This document shows positions 39,553-48,344 of a stretch of DNA of 63,957 bases, piece by piece (positions within the stretch are counted from its first letter, which is position 1; every line of letters starts with the position of its first letter). A program made the translations under genes and the position numbers. Source of the DNA: Photobacterium sp. JCM 19050 (lineage in GTDB: Bacteria > Pseudomonadota > Gammaproteobacteria > Enterobacterales > Vibrionaceae); contig BAXG01000035.1 of assembly GCA_001310455.1 (NCBI GenBank), forward strand, positions 1 through 63,957, written 5' to 3'. The notes below the pieces were generated by a model that had not been told where the DNA came from, made no database searches, and worked only from the letters and a program-made list of their open reading frames with translations.

Positions 39553-40938
39553 TTAAACCCGTATTGAAAGCACGTTCATTTTCAGGCTAGCGGCTATTTG
39601 AAGATTCGGTTCAAGAGTTAAAGCTAAATCACAATCCAAAACAATCTTCTTAATCAGTTGTGCAAATTCATACTGATTTTGACAAAACCTCAGTAACTCA
39701 TAATTTGCGGCAGCCCTGTTTTGATAAGGAAGAGCTTGTTTACTGTCCAACTCTAAAGCTAATGTAAAATCATGAACTGCATTGTCAAAACGTGTTTTTT
39801 TGACCAAAAGATCGTCTTGAATGTAACCAAGATAATTTAAAGCAATACCTTTATTAGCCAACACATTAAAATCAGGCTCGTAATTTACAGTTAGCTGTTC
39901 AAAGCCATGAACTGCTCGCTCCAAATACTCTACAGCAGATATTTGGCATTTAGCTTCAGTTTCAATGCCTAACTCTTTGTAGCAACAGCTAAGAAGGTAG
40001 TTAGCTTGAAAATAGACTTTAGGATTAACTTTTACACTATATGCAAGGAATTTAACCTTATCAATGCAACGTACATACTGAGACGATTTATAGAGTTCAT
40101 AGGCAAAGTCGATTAATAACTCTTCGTCATTAGTTGCATCCATTTGGATTGGTAATGTAAGACTGTATTTTCTTAATGCTAAACCAAATTGCTTTAGGTC
40201 TATCCCTGACAAAACCTCTACAGGTCGAATTGTCAACGGCAAATAGATTAGACCTAGTTTTGCCTCATAGAAAAAGAATCCAAACCCATTTTCATCGCCT
40301 GTCCAAGCATATGAATAAGTGTCATTTACGGCATTTGATACAATCGGAATCTGAACTGGTGTTGTTGACAGTTTAATACGACCTTTAAACTGAGAAAAAT
40401 AATGCTTTTTTAAATACCTAAATTTGCCAACATCCGAGATTGCGGAAATACAGAAACCACCTACGCTTTCTACATTTGCATCCAAAATTACGACATTCAT
40501 CGCTTCTTCAAGATCATTGAGCCCAGAAGTGTTTTGAATGTTACGAGTTAAAATTTGATATCCATCAAAGTCACCAATATATGCAAAGTCTGGTTGCGAC
40601 ACCTGACCGCATGAAATCCTATATATTAAGTTATCACCGGCATGACACACTATGTAGTCTGTGTTTGTTGATAAGCTACTTTGACTCAAGATATGAACTG
40701 TTTTCTCTAAATCAAAGGTTTGATGTTCTATTTTATCGAACGCATCTTGTGCCTCGGCACTACAGCCTGCAAACGCAATTGCCACTCTCCGGCTATCGAC
40801 TAGAAATAATTTCAACCCGCCGTTTTTTTGATAATCAGAGTGTGTTGGTAATTCTCGACTCGCTTGATAGTTTAATCTTGTATCGCTAACGATGCAGACG
40901 TTGCCTGTTTCATCTTTCTTAGCAAATATTAGACTCAT
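39553..40938 (-). CDS. Predicted HslV/proteasome-beta-like Ntn hydrolase fused to TPRs
   Basis: 461 residues. The first 200 residues follow the HslV/proteasome-beta plan: after Met removal an N-terminal Ser (SLIFAKKDETGNVCIVSDTRLN), a candidate Asp in VSDTR, a candidate Lys in NGGLKLFLVDSRRVAIAFAG, then FAYIGDFDGYQI where HslV has an IGSGG-type turn. The last 200 residues are TPR-like (DFAYELYKSSQYVRCIDKVKFLAYS, YFQANYLLSCCYKELG, NKGIALNYLGYIQDD, AVHDFTLALELDSKQALPYQNRAAANY). The Ntn call is my inference from pattern; residue spacing to the Lys is longer than in HslV. AT-rich, in the accessory patch. Function unknown; a peptidase regulated by TPR-bound partner is a reasonable hypothesis. Confidence 0.6.
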   Translation of the reverse strand: MSLIFAKKDETGNVCIVSDTRLNYQASRELPTHSDYQKNGGLKLFLVDSRRVAIAFAGCSAEAQDAFDKIEHQTFDLEKTVHILSQSSLSTNTDYIVCHAGDNLIYRISCGQVSQPDFAYIGDFDGYQILTRNIQNTSGLNDLEEAMNVVILDANVESVGGFCISAISDVGKFRYLKKHYFSQFKGRIKLSTTPVQIPIVSNAVNDTYSYAWTGDENGFGFFFYEAKLGLIYLPLTIRPVEVLSGIDLKQFGLALRKYSLTLPIQMDATNDEELLIDFAYELYKSSQYVRCIDKVKFLAYSVKVNPKVYFQANYLLSCCYKELGIETEAKCQISAVEYLERAVHGFEQLTVNYEPDFNVLANKGIALNYLGYIQDDLLVKKTRFDNAVHDFTLALELDSKQALPYQNRAAANYELLRFCQNQYEFAQLIKKIVLDCDLALTLEPNLQIAASLKMNVLSIRV

Positions 40939-41344
40939 TCAAAATACCTTACTTGAATGGATGGATAAGGGCTTAACAATTAATTAGATCCCACAATGGA
41001 ATTTGACGCTCCTGCTACCACACTAGGATTCAGCATAACCGCATGTTTTTATGAGGGTATCATGGTGTTCACCAAAAGCGAGAATGATAAAAAACGACAA
41101 GAATGGGGTATTGCTACCAACCTCTCGTTTGCCATTAGAAAATCTATCGATATCTCTTGGGACGAGGTTGGCGTGGTTTACTGTTCGCAACAAGGAAAGG
41201 GGCAAAAACGTGCCGGAACTGTTTTGATAGCTTGCAAAAATACAATATCCCTCAGATGTTGATTTAAGCCGATTTTGGTCGCTTTCATGGCAAGAGAACT
41301 ATGCTAATGTGGCAGTCAATCTCCCCTAACAAAACCGTATAAAA
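40939..41344. other. Repeat-bearing gap with a doubtful small frame
   Basis: The gap holds the second copy of the 89-base diverged repeat (41126-41214) inside a plus-strand frame at 40996-41262. That 88-residue translation has no recognised family and ends in the repeat, so I regard it as degenerate or non-coding. The stretch also must include the promoters of the divergent Ntn/TPR and carboxypeptidase genes. Confidence 0.5.
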
Positions 41345-42469
41345 ATGAAAATTTTCAGCAATTTCGAAAGCGGTAACATCCAGGTTATCTCCGCCGACTC
41401 TCCAGATGACATTCAGCTTTCTATCCCTGCCGACAACAACACCGAAACGGCGCAGTGGTTCCATTTTCGTTTGGAAAGTACACCGCAGGAACAGCACCAG
41501 TTTTCGCTTCTGAACCTCGCAAAATCAGCTTACCCAGAAGGCTGGCAGGGTTACAACGTTGTGGCTTCCTACGACCGCAACGAGTGGTTTCGTGTTCCTT
41601 CAGAGTTTGACGGCGACACTTTGCGTTTTTCGGTGACACCGGAAGCAAGCTCTATGTATTTCGCCTATTTCGCCCCTTACTCTTACGGGCGTCATCAGGA
41701 CCTACTGCACAATGCGCAAACTCACCCTGCTTGCCGGTTGGAAACACTGGGCTCAACCATAGACGGCAATGACATCAGTCTTCTGACTGTTGGTGAACCC
41801 GCTGAAGGAAAGAAAAATATCTGGGTTATCGGCCGTCAGCATCCCGGCGAAACCATGGCCGAGTGGTTTATCGAAGGCCTGCTCATGCGGCTGCTGGATG
41901 AAACCGACACCGTTGGCAGGGCGCTGGTTGATAATGCCGTTATCCGCATCGTTCCGAACATGAACCCGGATGGCAGTATTCGTGGCCACTTGCGCCACAA
42001 TGCGGTTGGCGTAAACCTTAACCGTGAATGGCAAAGCCCTTCTGTCGAGCGCAGCCCGGAAGTTTTCTATGTTCGTGAACGCATGCTGGAAACCGGCGTT
42101 GATATGTTCCTGGACATTCATGGTGACGAAGCCATCCCTCACAACTTTGTGGCCGGCAGCGAAGGCATTCCTTCATACGATGAGAAATTTAAAGCCCTTG
42201 AAGATCACTTCAAGCAGGCATTGCTGACCATTACCCCTGAGTTTCAGGATGAACACGGTTACCCTAAAAGCGCACCGGGCAAAGCCAACCTCACCGTAGG
42301 CTCCAACTGGGTAGCTGAGCAATTCAAGTGCCTGTCTTACACCGTCGAGATGCCATTTAAAGATCACAACAACCAGCCGGATGAAGTCTACGGCTGGTCA
42401 CCGGAACGCAGTGCGGCATTCGGTAGTGATATGTTAGCGGCGATTTGGGCAACGTTGCCGAAGCTTTGA
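41345..42469 (+). CDS. M14-family (cytosolic carboxypeptidase-like) metallopeptidase
   Basis: 374 residues. N-terminal beta domain (WFHFRLESTPQEQHQFSLLNLAKSAYPEGWQGY) typical of the Nna1/CCP-like M14D subgroup. The zinc-binding HxxE is in IGRQHPGETMAEWFIEG, the third ligand in MFLDIHGD, substrate-binding in NMNPDGSIRGHLR and VNLNREW, and the catalytic Glu in YTVEMPFKD. No signal peptide, so cytosolic. Relatives remove C-terminal Glu or other residues; substrate in bacteria is unknown. Confidence 0.93.
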   Translation: MKIFSNFESGNIQVISADSPDDIQLSIPADNNTETAQWFHFRLESTPQEQHQFSLLNLAKSAYPEGWQGYNVVASYDRNEWFRVPSEFDGDTLRFSVTPEASSMYFAYFAPYSYGRHQDLLHNAQTHPACRLETLGSTIDGNDISLLTVGEPAEGKKNIWVIGRQHPGETMAEWFIEGLLMRLLDETDTVGRALVDNAVIRIVPNMNPDGSIRGHLRHNAVGVNLNREWQSPSVERSPEVFYVRERMLETGVDMFLDIHGDEAIPHNFVAGSEGIPSYDEKFKALEDHFKQALLTITPEFQDEHGYPKSAPGKANLTVGSNWVAEQFKCLSYTVEMPFKDHNNQPDEVYGWSPERSAAFGSDMLAAIWATLPKL

Positions 42470-42477
42470 CAGGTGCT

Positions 42478-42503
42478 AAAACGCCACCACGCGGTGGCGT
42501 TTT
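42478..42503 (+). terminator. Terminator of the M14 peptidase gene
   Basis: AAAACGCCACC (42478-42488) pairs with GGTGGCGTTTT (42493-42503). The T tract is short and part of the stem. Confidence 0.8.
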
Positions 42504-42544
42504 GGTAATCAGTTCAAACAGATTGGAGTATGCAGAGGAGGTAT

Positions 42545-42817
42545 TCAGTAGACCTGATCGTGGTTGCCAATATCGATCAGAAGGACACTGCCGTCTTCTT
42601 TAATCATTATCTCAAGCAGCAATCTATAAGACATATTCAGCGAAACAGAATGACAACCTTTGCCCTCAATTTTATGAAGTCTCAAAGAAGGATGTCCCAA
42701 CTGGTTTAAACGGATCATTTTAAGCACCTTCTTAAAGGGCTCCACCATATCAGGGTGTTTCCGTAGAAACTTTTTCGCACGTCGGTCGAATGCAGGTGTT
42801 GTATCAATCCTTATCAT
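42545..42817 (-). CDS. RelE/ParE-superfamily toxin
   Basis: 90 residues of the YafQ/RelE plasmid-stabilisation type: MIRIDTTPAFDRRAKKFLRKHPDMVEPFKKVLKMI, HPSLRLHKIEGKG, HSVSLNMSYRLLLEI and IGNHDQVY. The conserved basic residues and the C-terminal IGxHDxVY match ribosome-dependent mRNA interferases or related ParE toxins. It overlaps the antitoxin gene by 14 bases. Confidence 0.9.
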   Translation of the reverse strand: MIRIDTTPAFDRRAKKFLRKHPDMVEPFKKVLKMIRLNQLGHPSLRLHKIEGKGCHSVSLNMSYRLLLEIMIKEDGSVLLIDIGNHDQVY

Positions 42818-43064
42818 CTACCAGCCCGTCAACGTACGCATCAATGTCGGTAATAGTGCGATGGTTACCCGCCGTATATTCTGCTTCAGCTTCACGAATC
42901 GCTTTGTCTAAACGCCATTCTTGAAACTCAGCATAATCTTCAACACTGATCGCATAAAAGGCTGGCTTGCCACGTTCAGTTACAGCGTGAGGCAAACCGT
43001 CTTCAATAGCCTCTTTTATCACCTTAATACCGCGTACTTTGACGTCATTCGCTGTAATTGTCAT
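42804..43064 (-). CDS. Phd/YefM-like antitoxin
   Basis: 86 residues. N-terminal DNA-binding part TITANDVKVRGIKVIKEAIEDGLPHAVTERGKPAFYAISVEDY fits the Phd/YefM fold; the C-terminal DKAIREAEAEYTAGNHRTITDIDAYVDGL is a toxin-wrapping tail. Located upstream of and overlapping the toxin, as in most type II modules. A 12-base palindrome upstream is a likely autoregulatory operator. Confidence 0.88.
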   Translation of the reverse strand: MTITANDVKVRGIKVIKEAIEDGLPHAVTERGKPAFYAISVEDYAEFQEWRLDKAIREAEAEYTAGNHRTITDIDAYVDGLVDDKD

Positions 43065-43102
43065 GACACTGACCTTCGTATTTCAAAATGGTTAATACTT
43101 TA

Positions 43103-43114
43103 AATCGTACGATT
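43103..43114. promoter_or_regulatory. Palindromic operator of the toxin-antitoxin pair
   Basis: AATCGTACGATT is a perfect 12-base palindrome 39 bases upstream of the antitoxin start; related ATCG/CGAT half-sites follow nearby (GCGATT, ACGATAT). Probable antitoxin-binding site. Confidence 0.6.
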
Positions 43115-43171
43115 GGATAACGCGATTGTAAAGCACTTTAAATAGAACGATATAACACCATAAAACTGCCT

Positions 43172-43686
43172 CTAAACAACGTGGCTCACTATAAATCCGT
43201 TCAGATCTGCGACGGTTCGGATCACGTAGACATTTTTGCTTTTCGACATCACTGCCAGCTTGGCCGCGAAATCGTCATTCCAGAACTTCGGGCATAGCCT
43301 GAGCACTTTGTAACTCTGCAATGTTCCTTTCAGTACGGAGCTTCCTTCAGGCCAGCTTCGGGTTTGACAAACACCCCTTTCAGCAATCGCTTTGTCACAA
43401 ACCAATAGCTGGTTAAGTAGGGCAAGTCGATGTAAATCAACGTATCTGCAGCTTCCAGGCGTTCGTTAAATGAACTGATGGGACCAAAACCATCAATTAT
43501 CCAACTTTCAGAAGACAGGATGTTTTCTTGTGCTTCATCGAACACCTCACGTGAAACGGGCTCCCCGGTTTTCTTGTAGACAATCCCGTCGAGTTGATAA
43601 AGCCTGATTCCGGTAGCAGAAGCGAGTGCTTTACTTAACACCGATTTTCCGCTGCCCGGCTTTCCGAATACCGCGATTTTCTTCAT
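43172..43686 (-). CDS. P-loop adenylate-kinase-like protein (frameshifted)
   Basis: About 172 residues, FlaR/topology-modulation type small kinase fold. Walker A KIAVFGKPGSGKSVLSKALA; YQLDGIVYKKTGEPV; WIIDGFGPISSFNERLEAADTLIYIDLP with the Walker-B-like DGFG/IDLP; lid region YWFVTKRLLKG. One base is missing near 43354-43359; the downstream frame reads SWPEGSSVLKGTLQSYKVLRLCPKFW. Substrate unknown. Start at 43686 (MKKIAVFG). Confidence 0.85.
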
Positions 43687-43727
43687 GTGAATTCCTTTTT
43701 AGTGATTCCCATGAGGCAGATACAGAA

Positions 43728-43798
43728 AACCCACCTCTTGGGGTGGGTTCTGCAAAATCAACGCGTAACAAAAACCCACCATTCCTAAGGAATGATGG
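43728..43798. terminator. Paired hairpins near the P-loop gene start
   Basis: AACCCACC/GGTGGGTT at about 43728-43750 and a CATTCC/GGAATG palindrome at about 43782-43795. They share the AACCCACC word. Role unclear; possibly part of the same mobile palindrome family as the hairpin at 43892. Confidence 0.4.
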
Positions 43799-43891
43799 TA
43801 ATTCGTACGTTGCGTGACTCGATATTCGTATTCATAAAGTTATCGTTATATAGGGGAAGCGGGTTGTCAACCGCCATTATCCGGGTGACTG

Positions 43892-43942
43892 CCCCGGTAG
43901 AGCGGCACGCCTATCTTTCGAGGGTGTCGGTCGCTGCCGGGG
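43892..43942. repeat. GC-rich imperfect hairpin
   Basis: CCCCGG (43892-43897) pairs with CCGGGG (43937-43942); inside, AGCG pairs with CGCT and ACGCC with GGTGT around the loop TATCTTTCGA. The element is GC-rich in an AT-rich gap and resembles a REP/MITE or structured RNA. Not a recognised tRNA although it contains GGTAGAGCGGC and GGGTTCAATC. Confidence 0.45.
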
Positions 43943-43947
43943 TTCAA

Positions 43948-44223
43948 TCAATGATGGTTATCCACAATTTTGTGAGTGACCAATGCGTCTATCTTTTTCA
44001 GAAAGCTCTCTTTCAGATGCTCTTGATCGTATTTCAGGTCGTAAGTGTTGTGAAACCCAATGTGTAACTCAACACCATTTCCCCGCAGGTAGACGTTGTA
44101 ACCATCGTAATCCGTGGCCGCTTCAATGCCCTCGTGTAGCTTACCAAACTCAGTCTCTCCGCCTTTTTCCATGACCACTTCAAAAGCGGCAAGCAGCTTT
44201 GCGATGTTGAGTTCATTTTTCAT
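43948..44223 (-). CDS. Uncharacterised small protein
   Basis: 91 residues, family not recognised. It starts at 44223 (MKNELNIAKLLAAFEVVMEK) with GAGGGGGG just upstream, which is why this start is chosen over 44259. The middle YDGYNVYLRGNGVELHIGFHNTYDL has alternating hydrophobics (beta), the ends are helical. No signal peptide. Confidence 0.7.
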   Translation of the reverse strand: MKNELNIAKLLAAFEVVMEKGGETEFGKLHEGIEAATDYDGYNVYLRGNGVELHIGFHNTYDLKYDQEHLKESFLKKIDALVTHKIVDNHH

Positions 44224-44342
44224 TGGCACCCCCCTCATACGCTCATGGTTTAAGAGCAAATGATTGTCTCTGTACTAACAGTATGATTTTCAATACAGAA
44301 ATGTGCCAATTTACGATCACTAACGATCAGATAAGTTGATAG

Positions 44343-44365
44343 AGGCGCCATAAAGACGCCTTTTT
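44343..44365 (+). terminator. Hairpin downstream of the MCP gene
   Basis: AGGCG (44343-44347) pairs with CGCCT (44357-44361) and T5 follows on the plus strand. The T run points away from the minus-strand MCP gene, so the hairpin may only block read-through. Confidence 0.4.
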
Positions 44366-44388
44366 CTCAGTCGGAGTAGGTTGTTAAT

Positions 44389-46305
44389 TTAGAGCTTGAA
44401 CTGGTTGACGATTTCAACCAACCTGGTGTTAACCGATGCGATATTCTCCATCCCATTCAAGGATTCATTTCCGCTTCTTTCGAGTTCGACAACAATATCG
44501 TTTATTGCAGCCATGTTTGTGCTGAGTTCCTCAGTAACACAGCGCTGTTCTTCCGCAGCTGTGGCAATCTGGGAGCTAAGCTCGTCAATTTCAGAGATGT
44601 AATTTGCCATTGTACCCAGGCTGGAAGTCACAGCCTCGGCACCTGAAACCGTTTCCTCACATCGTTTCCGGGTGCTTTTCATAGACTCAACCACATCGTC
44701 GGTGCCGTTCAAAAGTTTGGTCAGTGCGACTTCAATCACTTCGGTACTGTCCTTTGTGCGGCTTGCCAGATTTCTTACTTCATCAGCCACCACGGCAAAC
44801 CCTCGACCCTGATCCCCCGCGCGAGCGGCTTCAATTGCGGCATTCAGAGCCAAGAGATTCGTCTGCTCAGCAATGTCCCCAATCACATTCAAGACAGTAT
44901 TGATTCCCTGAGTTTCATTGCTCATTTGCTGGACATTACTTGCTGAAAGTTCGACATTTTCCAAAAGTGCAGAAACTGTTTTTTGGGATTGATTAACAAT
45001 CTGCCTCGACGTTGAACTGGTTTCATTGGCCTGTTGTGTAATAGACGCTGTGTGCAGCGCATTGGATGCCATGGCGTTTGCCGTAGAATTCATTTCACAT
45101 ATTGCCGTCGCAATATGTTCAGTTTCCTCCAAATGCCTTTTGAGAATTAAAGCATTAGATCCTGACTGTTCTTTGACCTGATTGACGCTTTTAGACAATA
45201 TTTCGGAGTCTTCATGAATTTTAAGCATCATGCGCTGCAGACTGCTGATGAACGCATTTATTCCCTTTGCTATTTCTCCCAGTTCATCATTAGAATTCAC
45301 CTTTATACGTTGAGTAAGATCGCCATTGCCGCTAGCTAAACCGTCGACCGTTTTCTTTAGCGAAAGTATAGGACGATATAAAACCTGTACCAGCAGAAAA
45401 GCCAAAATAACGCTGACAAGCATCGCAACAACAGCAGTAATTATTGACGAATATTTGATACTGTTCAGACTGGCAAAAGCAACACTCTTATTCAGACCTA
45501 TAGCAAAATACCAGTTCTTATTCGCTATATTAATTCGGTGGGAAAACAACAAGCTTTCTTGCCCATTTAGCAGGTACTCAGAAACAGCGACTTCCGATCT
45601 TACCGCTTGCAATGCAGCATTTTCTAACCAATTAAATTCAGACGCTTTTTCTCCTACTGATATTTTGTCAGAAGTGGATGCTAGAACTGTTGTATCCTCA
45701 CTGAATATAAATGCGACAGAACCTGGCAAATCAGTTGATTTCTCTGCAATCTCGTTTAGAAATCCCAGCTTCATGTCTGCGCCGATGACACCACTTTTTG
45801 TTTTCTGAACAATACTGATGTAATAAATACTCTCCTCACCATCAGATTGGTATGGATCAGTAACAGCGGGAGTTAAAGCCTTCCTTCCGTCCCGATAGTA
45901 ACCCTTTTCTCTTACATCACCATTGAGCTTATGGTTTGGCCAAGCACTACTCGTTAAATTCCAGAAAGCTTCTCCGGTTTTATCAAAGCCTATAAAAGAA
46001 CTGCCTGTATTTAATGCACGCGCTAGCACTTTGGTAAACTCAATATATTCTTCGTCGTTGTTACCAATAAATTCCTTCTCTTTGTACAATTCCCCCAAGG
46101 AACGAACACCCTCTACTTTTTCATTAAGGTATATTTCGACCATCTGGGCTTTACTCGCTACGTATTCACTGGTCGAGTTGGAAATTGTGTCAATGTGTAC
46201 TGATTTTTTCTGAACATAAGAAATGTAATTGGATACCGCTACAGATATCCCAACCAAAACAATGACAGAGATAAGCAACAGTCGCTTTAAGCCAAGTTTC
46301 TTCAT
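44389..46305 (-). CDS. Methyl-accepting chemotaxis protein with dCache sensor
   Basis: 638 residues. TM1 [23 protein letters not shown]; a periplasmic dCache-type domain with [21 protein letters not shown] and [26 protein letters not shown]2 at about 285-308 ([23 protein letters not shown]); HAMP; and an MA domain whose tip reads [38 protein letters not shown]. dCache receptors usually bind amino acids or small carboxylates directly; the W/Y/D pocket cannot be assigned firmly. C terminus ends FKL. Confidence 0.95.
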   Translation of the reverse strand: MKKLGLKRLLLISVIVLVGISVAVSNYISYVQKKSVHIDTISNSTSEYVASKAQMVEIYLNEKVEGVRSLGELYKEKEFIGNNDEEYIEFTKVLARALNTGSSFIGFDKTGEAFWNLTSSAWPNHKLNGDVREKGYYRDGRKALTPAVTDPYQSDGEESIYYISIVQKTKSGVIGADMKLGFLNEIAEKSTDLPGSVAFIFSEDTTVLASTSDKISVGEKASEFNWLENAALQAVRSEVAVSEYLLNGQESLLFSHRINIANKNWYFAIGLNKSVAFASLNSIKYSSIITAVVAMLVSVILAFLLVQVLYRPILSLKKTVDGLASGNGDLTQRIKVNSNDELGEIAKGINAFISSLQRMMLKIHEDSEILSKSVNQVKEQSGSNALILKRHLEETEHIATAICEMNSTANAMASNALHTASITQQANETSSTSRQIVNQSQKTVSALLENVELSASNVQQMSNETQGINTVLNVIGDIAEQTNLLALNAAIEAARAGDQGRGFAVVADEVRNLASRTKDSTEVIEVALTKLLNGTDDVVESMKSTRKRCEETVSGAEAVTSSLGTMANYISEIDELSSQIATAAEEQRCVTEELSTNMAAINDIVVELERSGNESLNGMENIASVNTRLVEIVNQFKL

Positions 46306-46575
46306 AATAAACCCATATATTCAAACTGGTTCTCACGTTTCCCAAATAATATGCTATCGAACAAAACGTCAGATAATGTTCTAAAAGCGACGGCATTTTC
46401 ACTGTTTGTATTAATTTCAGGTTAGAAAACAGATTTTGAGAAATTGCTCCAGTATTCTCGATTGAGGGCTAGACATTTACAATTTTATTCAAAGCAGCAG
46501 CTATAATTGAAAGCACTATTGCAAAATAAGTGTTGAACCTGACGAAGTACAAAAACACTCTTTACAAACATGTTT

Positions 46576-47280
46576 TTATCCGACCAACGCTCGCTTTATC
46601 GCTGCGTTAGCAAGTAACCGAGTTGAATCCAATACGGGAAGTACAGAGTTATCGTCATTGATAATTAGCGGTATTTCCGTGCAGCCGAGAACCACGCTGT
46701 CACAGCCAAGACTTTTCAAGTTGGCTATCACACTCTGGAAATAATTGATTGATTTCGGAAAGAAAATTCCGTGTACCAACTCTTCCATAATAATCCGGCT
46801 GGTTTCGTTTATTTCTTCCGGGTTCGGCCTCAACCACGCCATACCGGCTGTTTCTATATGGAAGGGGTACACATCGCTTTCCACTAGCCAGCGTGTTCCC
46901 AATATCCCTATTTGTTCATAACCGGCTTTACTCGCTTCCGCAGTTACCGCATCAGCAATATGAAGCCACGGCAGGGGCGATTCAGGCGATACCTTGTCCA
47001 TAACCTGATGAATGGTATTGTCCGGGCAAATAAGGAAGTCGGCTCCCTGCTTGTTAAGCTTTTCCGCAGAGGAAAGCATCAGTGCGGCGACGCCATCCAA
47101 ATCTCCTGCTTCCAGGTATTTCACATAGTCGGCGAGGCTGTGAGTATGCATGGATACTTCCGGATGGGCATATTCCCCCAGCCAGTCGGCACTCTCTTTG
47201 CAAATCGTTTTGTAGCAGAGCGCCGCACCCTCAGCGGAACAACCTACGATACCGATGTGTTTAATAGAGTCGGTCATCAT
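46576..47280 (-). CDS. Aspartate/glutamate racemase family protein
   Basis: 234 residues, two-domain Asp/Glu racemase (YgeA-like). Catalytic thiols: ADFLICPDNTIHQVMD in domain 1 and SVVLGCTEIPLIIND in domain 2. N-terminal IKHIGIVGCSAEGAALCY replaces the usual G-G-x-G-P. PLP-independent. Start at 47280 (MMTDSIKH) has AAGGA upstream. Substrate unknown (broad amino-acid racemase likely). Confidence 0.88.
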   Translation of the reverse strand: MMTDSIKHIGIVGCSAEGAALCYKTICKESADWLGEYAHPEVSMHTHSLADYVKYLEAGDLDGVAALMLSSAEKLNKQGADFLICPDNTIHQVMDKVSPESPLPWLHIADAVTAEASKAGYEQIGILGTRWLVESDVYPFHIETAGMAWLRPNPEEINETSRIIMEELVHGIFFPKSINYFQSVIANLKSLGCDSVVLGCTEIPLIINDDNSVLPVLDSTRLLANAAIKRALVG

Positions 47281-47304
47281 GCTTCCTTTCAAACAGATGT
47301 ATTT

Positions 47305-47919
47305 TCAGCATTTTCTAAGCAGAAGTCCCAATCGCCCTTTATCCCGGCCACCGTCAGGCTCATTGACCAAAGTACTGCAGACAATTTCAAACCCCATGTT
47401 TTCACAGTGTCTGTGCAGTACATGGGTGGGAAAAGCATCGTAGAAGAATTCAACATCGAACATGAAATCGGTAAAACCGGCCTTTCCCGGCAAATCCTCC
47501 TCTAAGCCGCCGCTTGAAAGGATGACAAGACCACCGGGTTGCAGTACCTCTGAGACTTTTCTGAGCAGTATCAGGTGCTCATTTCTTGGCAGGTGGAACA
47601 TTGAATCCCATATCACCACCCCGTCATATGACCCGGAAGGTTGATAATCCTCCAATTCGCAGTGTTCCCAGATGTGTTCCGGAAAGGATTGCCTGGCTTG
47701 TGCCAGCAACTTCCCTGAACGGTCAACACCGGTTATGGCGTGACCTTTCCCAGAGAGAAATGCAGCAACCGGTGTGCCGTGGCCACAACCCAGGTCCAGA
47801 ACCTGACCATGTTCAGGAAGGCCTTTTTCAAATAGCTCAAATAAGGCCAGATCTTTCGGAGGAAATGTATGACGCAGGCTTATCCATTGCTCTGCTATCA
47901 GGTCATACCGCGCTTTCAT
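47305..47919 (-). CDS. Class I SAM-dependent methyltransferase
   Basis: 204 residues. Motif I VLDLGCGHGTPVAAFL, acidic motif II ITGVDRSGKLL, YDGVVIWDSMFHLPR and LQPGGLVILSSGG. C-terminal part FMFDVEFFYDAFPTHVLHRHCENMGF is typical of small-molecule methyltransferases of the UbiE/Methyltransf_25 group. It overlaps the upstream GFA gene by four bases and probably shares its transcript. Confidence 0.9.
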   Translation of the reverse strand: MKARYDLIAEQWISLRHTFPPKDLALFELFEKGLPEHGQVLDLGCGHGTPVAAFLSGKGHAITGVDRSGKLLAQARQSFPEHIWEHCELEDYQPSGSYDGVVIWDSMFHLPRNEHLILLRKVSEVLQPGGLVILSSGGLEEDLPGKAGFTDFMFDVEFFYDAFPTHVLHRHCENMGFEIVCSTLVNEPDGGRDKGRLGLLLRKC

Positions 47920-48332
47920 TCCATTCCCTTGCCGGGTTCTGGCGGCCTTTCATCAAACTGGATGACGCTGTCTGGGATCCGTTCCCATGCGGCCTTTGAA
48001 CCTACACAGATATGCGTAACCGGCTCAAGTTCCGGGTCTCCGTTCACGCAACCCAACGTAACACCATGAACGTCACCGTTATAGATTCCACAAAGTGTCG
48101 AGCCGCATTTACTGCAAAACTGTATGCCGAAACCATGCTCGCCAACATAGGATGTCAGCAGGTCTTCACCGCTCTCCCACTTGAAACTGCCCGGAGAGAC
48201 CAGCGCATAGGCTGAAGCCTGGGCACTGAACGCTTTTCGGCAGCGGGAGCAATGACAGGATCGCGGGTCACTGAGCTTGCCGGAAACACTGTATGTAACA
48301 GCGCCGCAAAAACACTCACCAGTAATACTCAT
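47916..48332 (-). CDS. GFA (Gfa-like, CENP-V/S-(hydroxymethyl)glutathione synthase) family protein
   Basis: 138 residues with the zinc-binding cysteines of GFA proteins: GECFCGAVTYSVSG, SCHCSRCRKAFSAQASAYA, FGIQFCSKCGSTLCG. The family was named for glutathione-dependent formaldehyde activation; that activity is disputed. Precedes a methyltransferase gene with ATGA overlap. Confidence 0.92.
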   Translation of the reverse strand: MSITGECFCGAVTYSVSGKLSDPRSCHCSRCRKAFSAQASAYALVSPGSFKWESGEDLLTSYVGEHGFGIQFCSKCGSTLCGIYNGDVHGVTLGCVNGDPELEPVTHICVGSKAAWERIPDSVIQFDERPPEPGKGME

Positions 48333-48344
48333 GGTTTTCTCCTT

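Noticed and set aside
40996..41262. A plus-strand coding gene of 88 residues
   Set aside because: No recognisable family, no good ribosome-binding site, and its second half lies in the 89-base repeat also found at 39193-39281 where no frame is conserved.
37399..41344. A CRISPR array or phage remnant in the AT-rich patch
   Set aside because: The repeats are only two diverged copies far apart, without regular spacers, and no integrase, terminase or structural phage genes are seen.
43886..43955. A tRNA-like gene
   Set aside because: GGTAGAGCGGC and GGGTTCAATC look like D- and T-arm words, but no acceptor stem, anticodon arm or T-stem can be folded with them; the sequence folds as one long hairpin instead.
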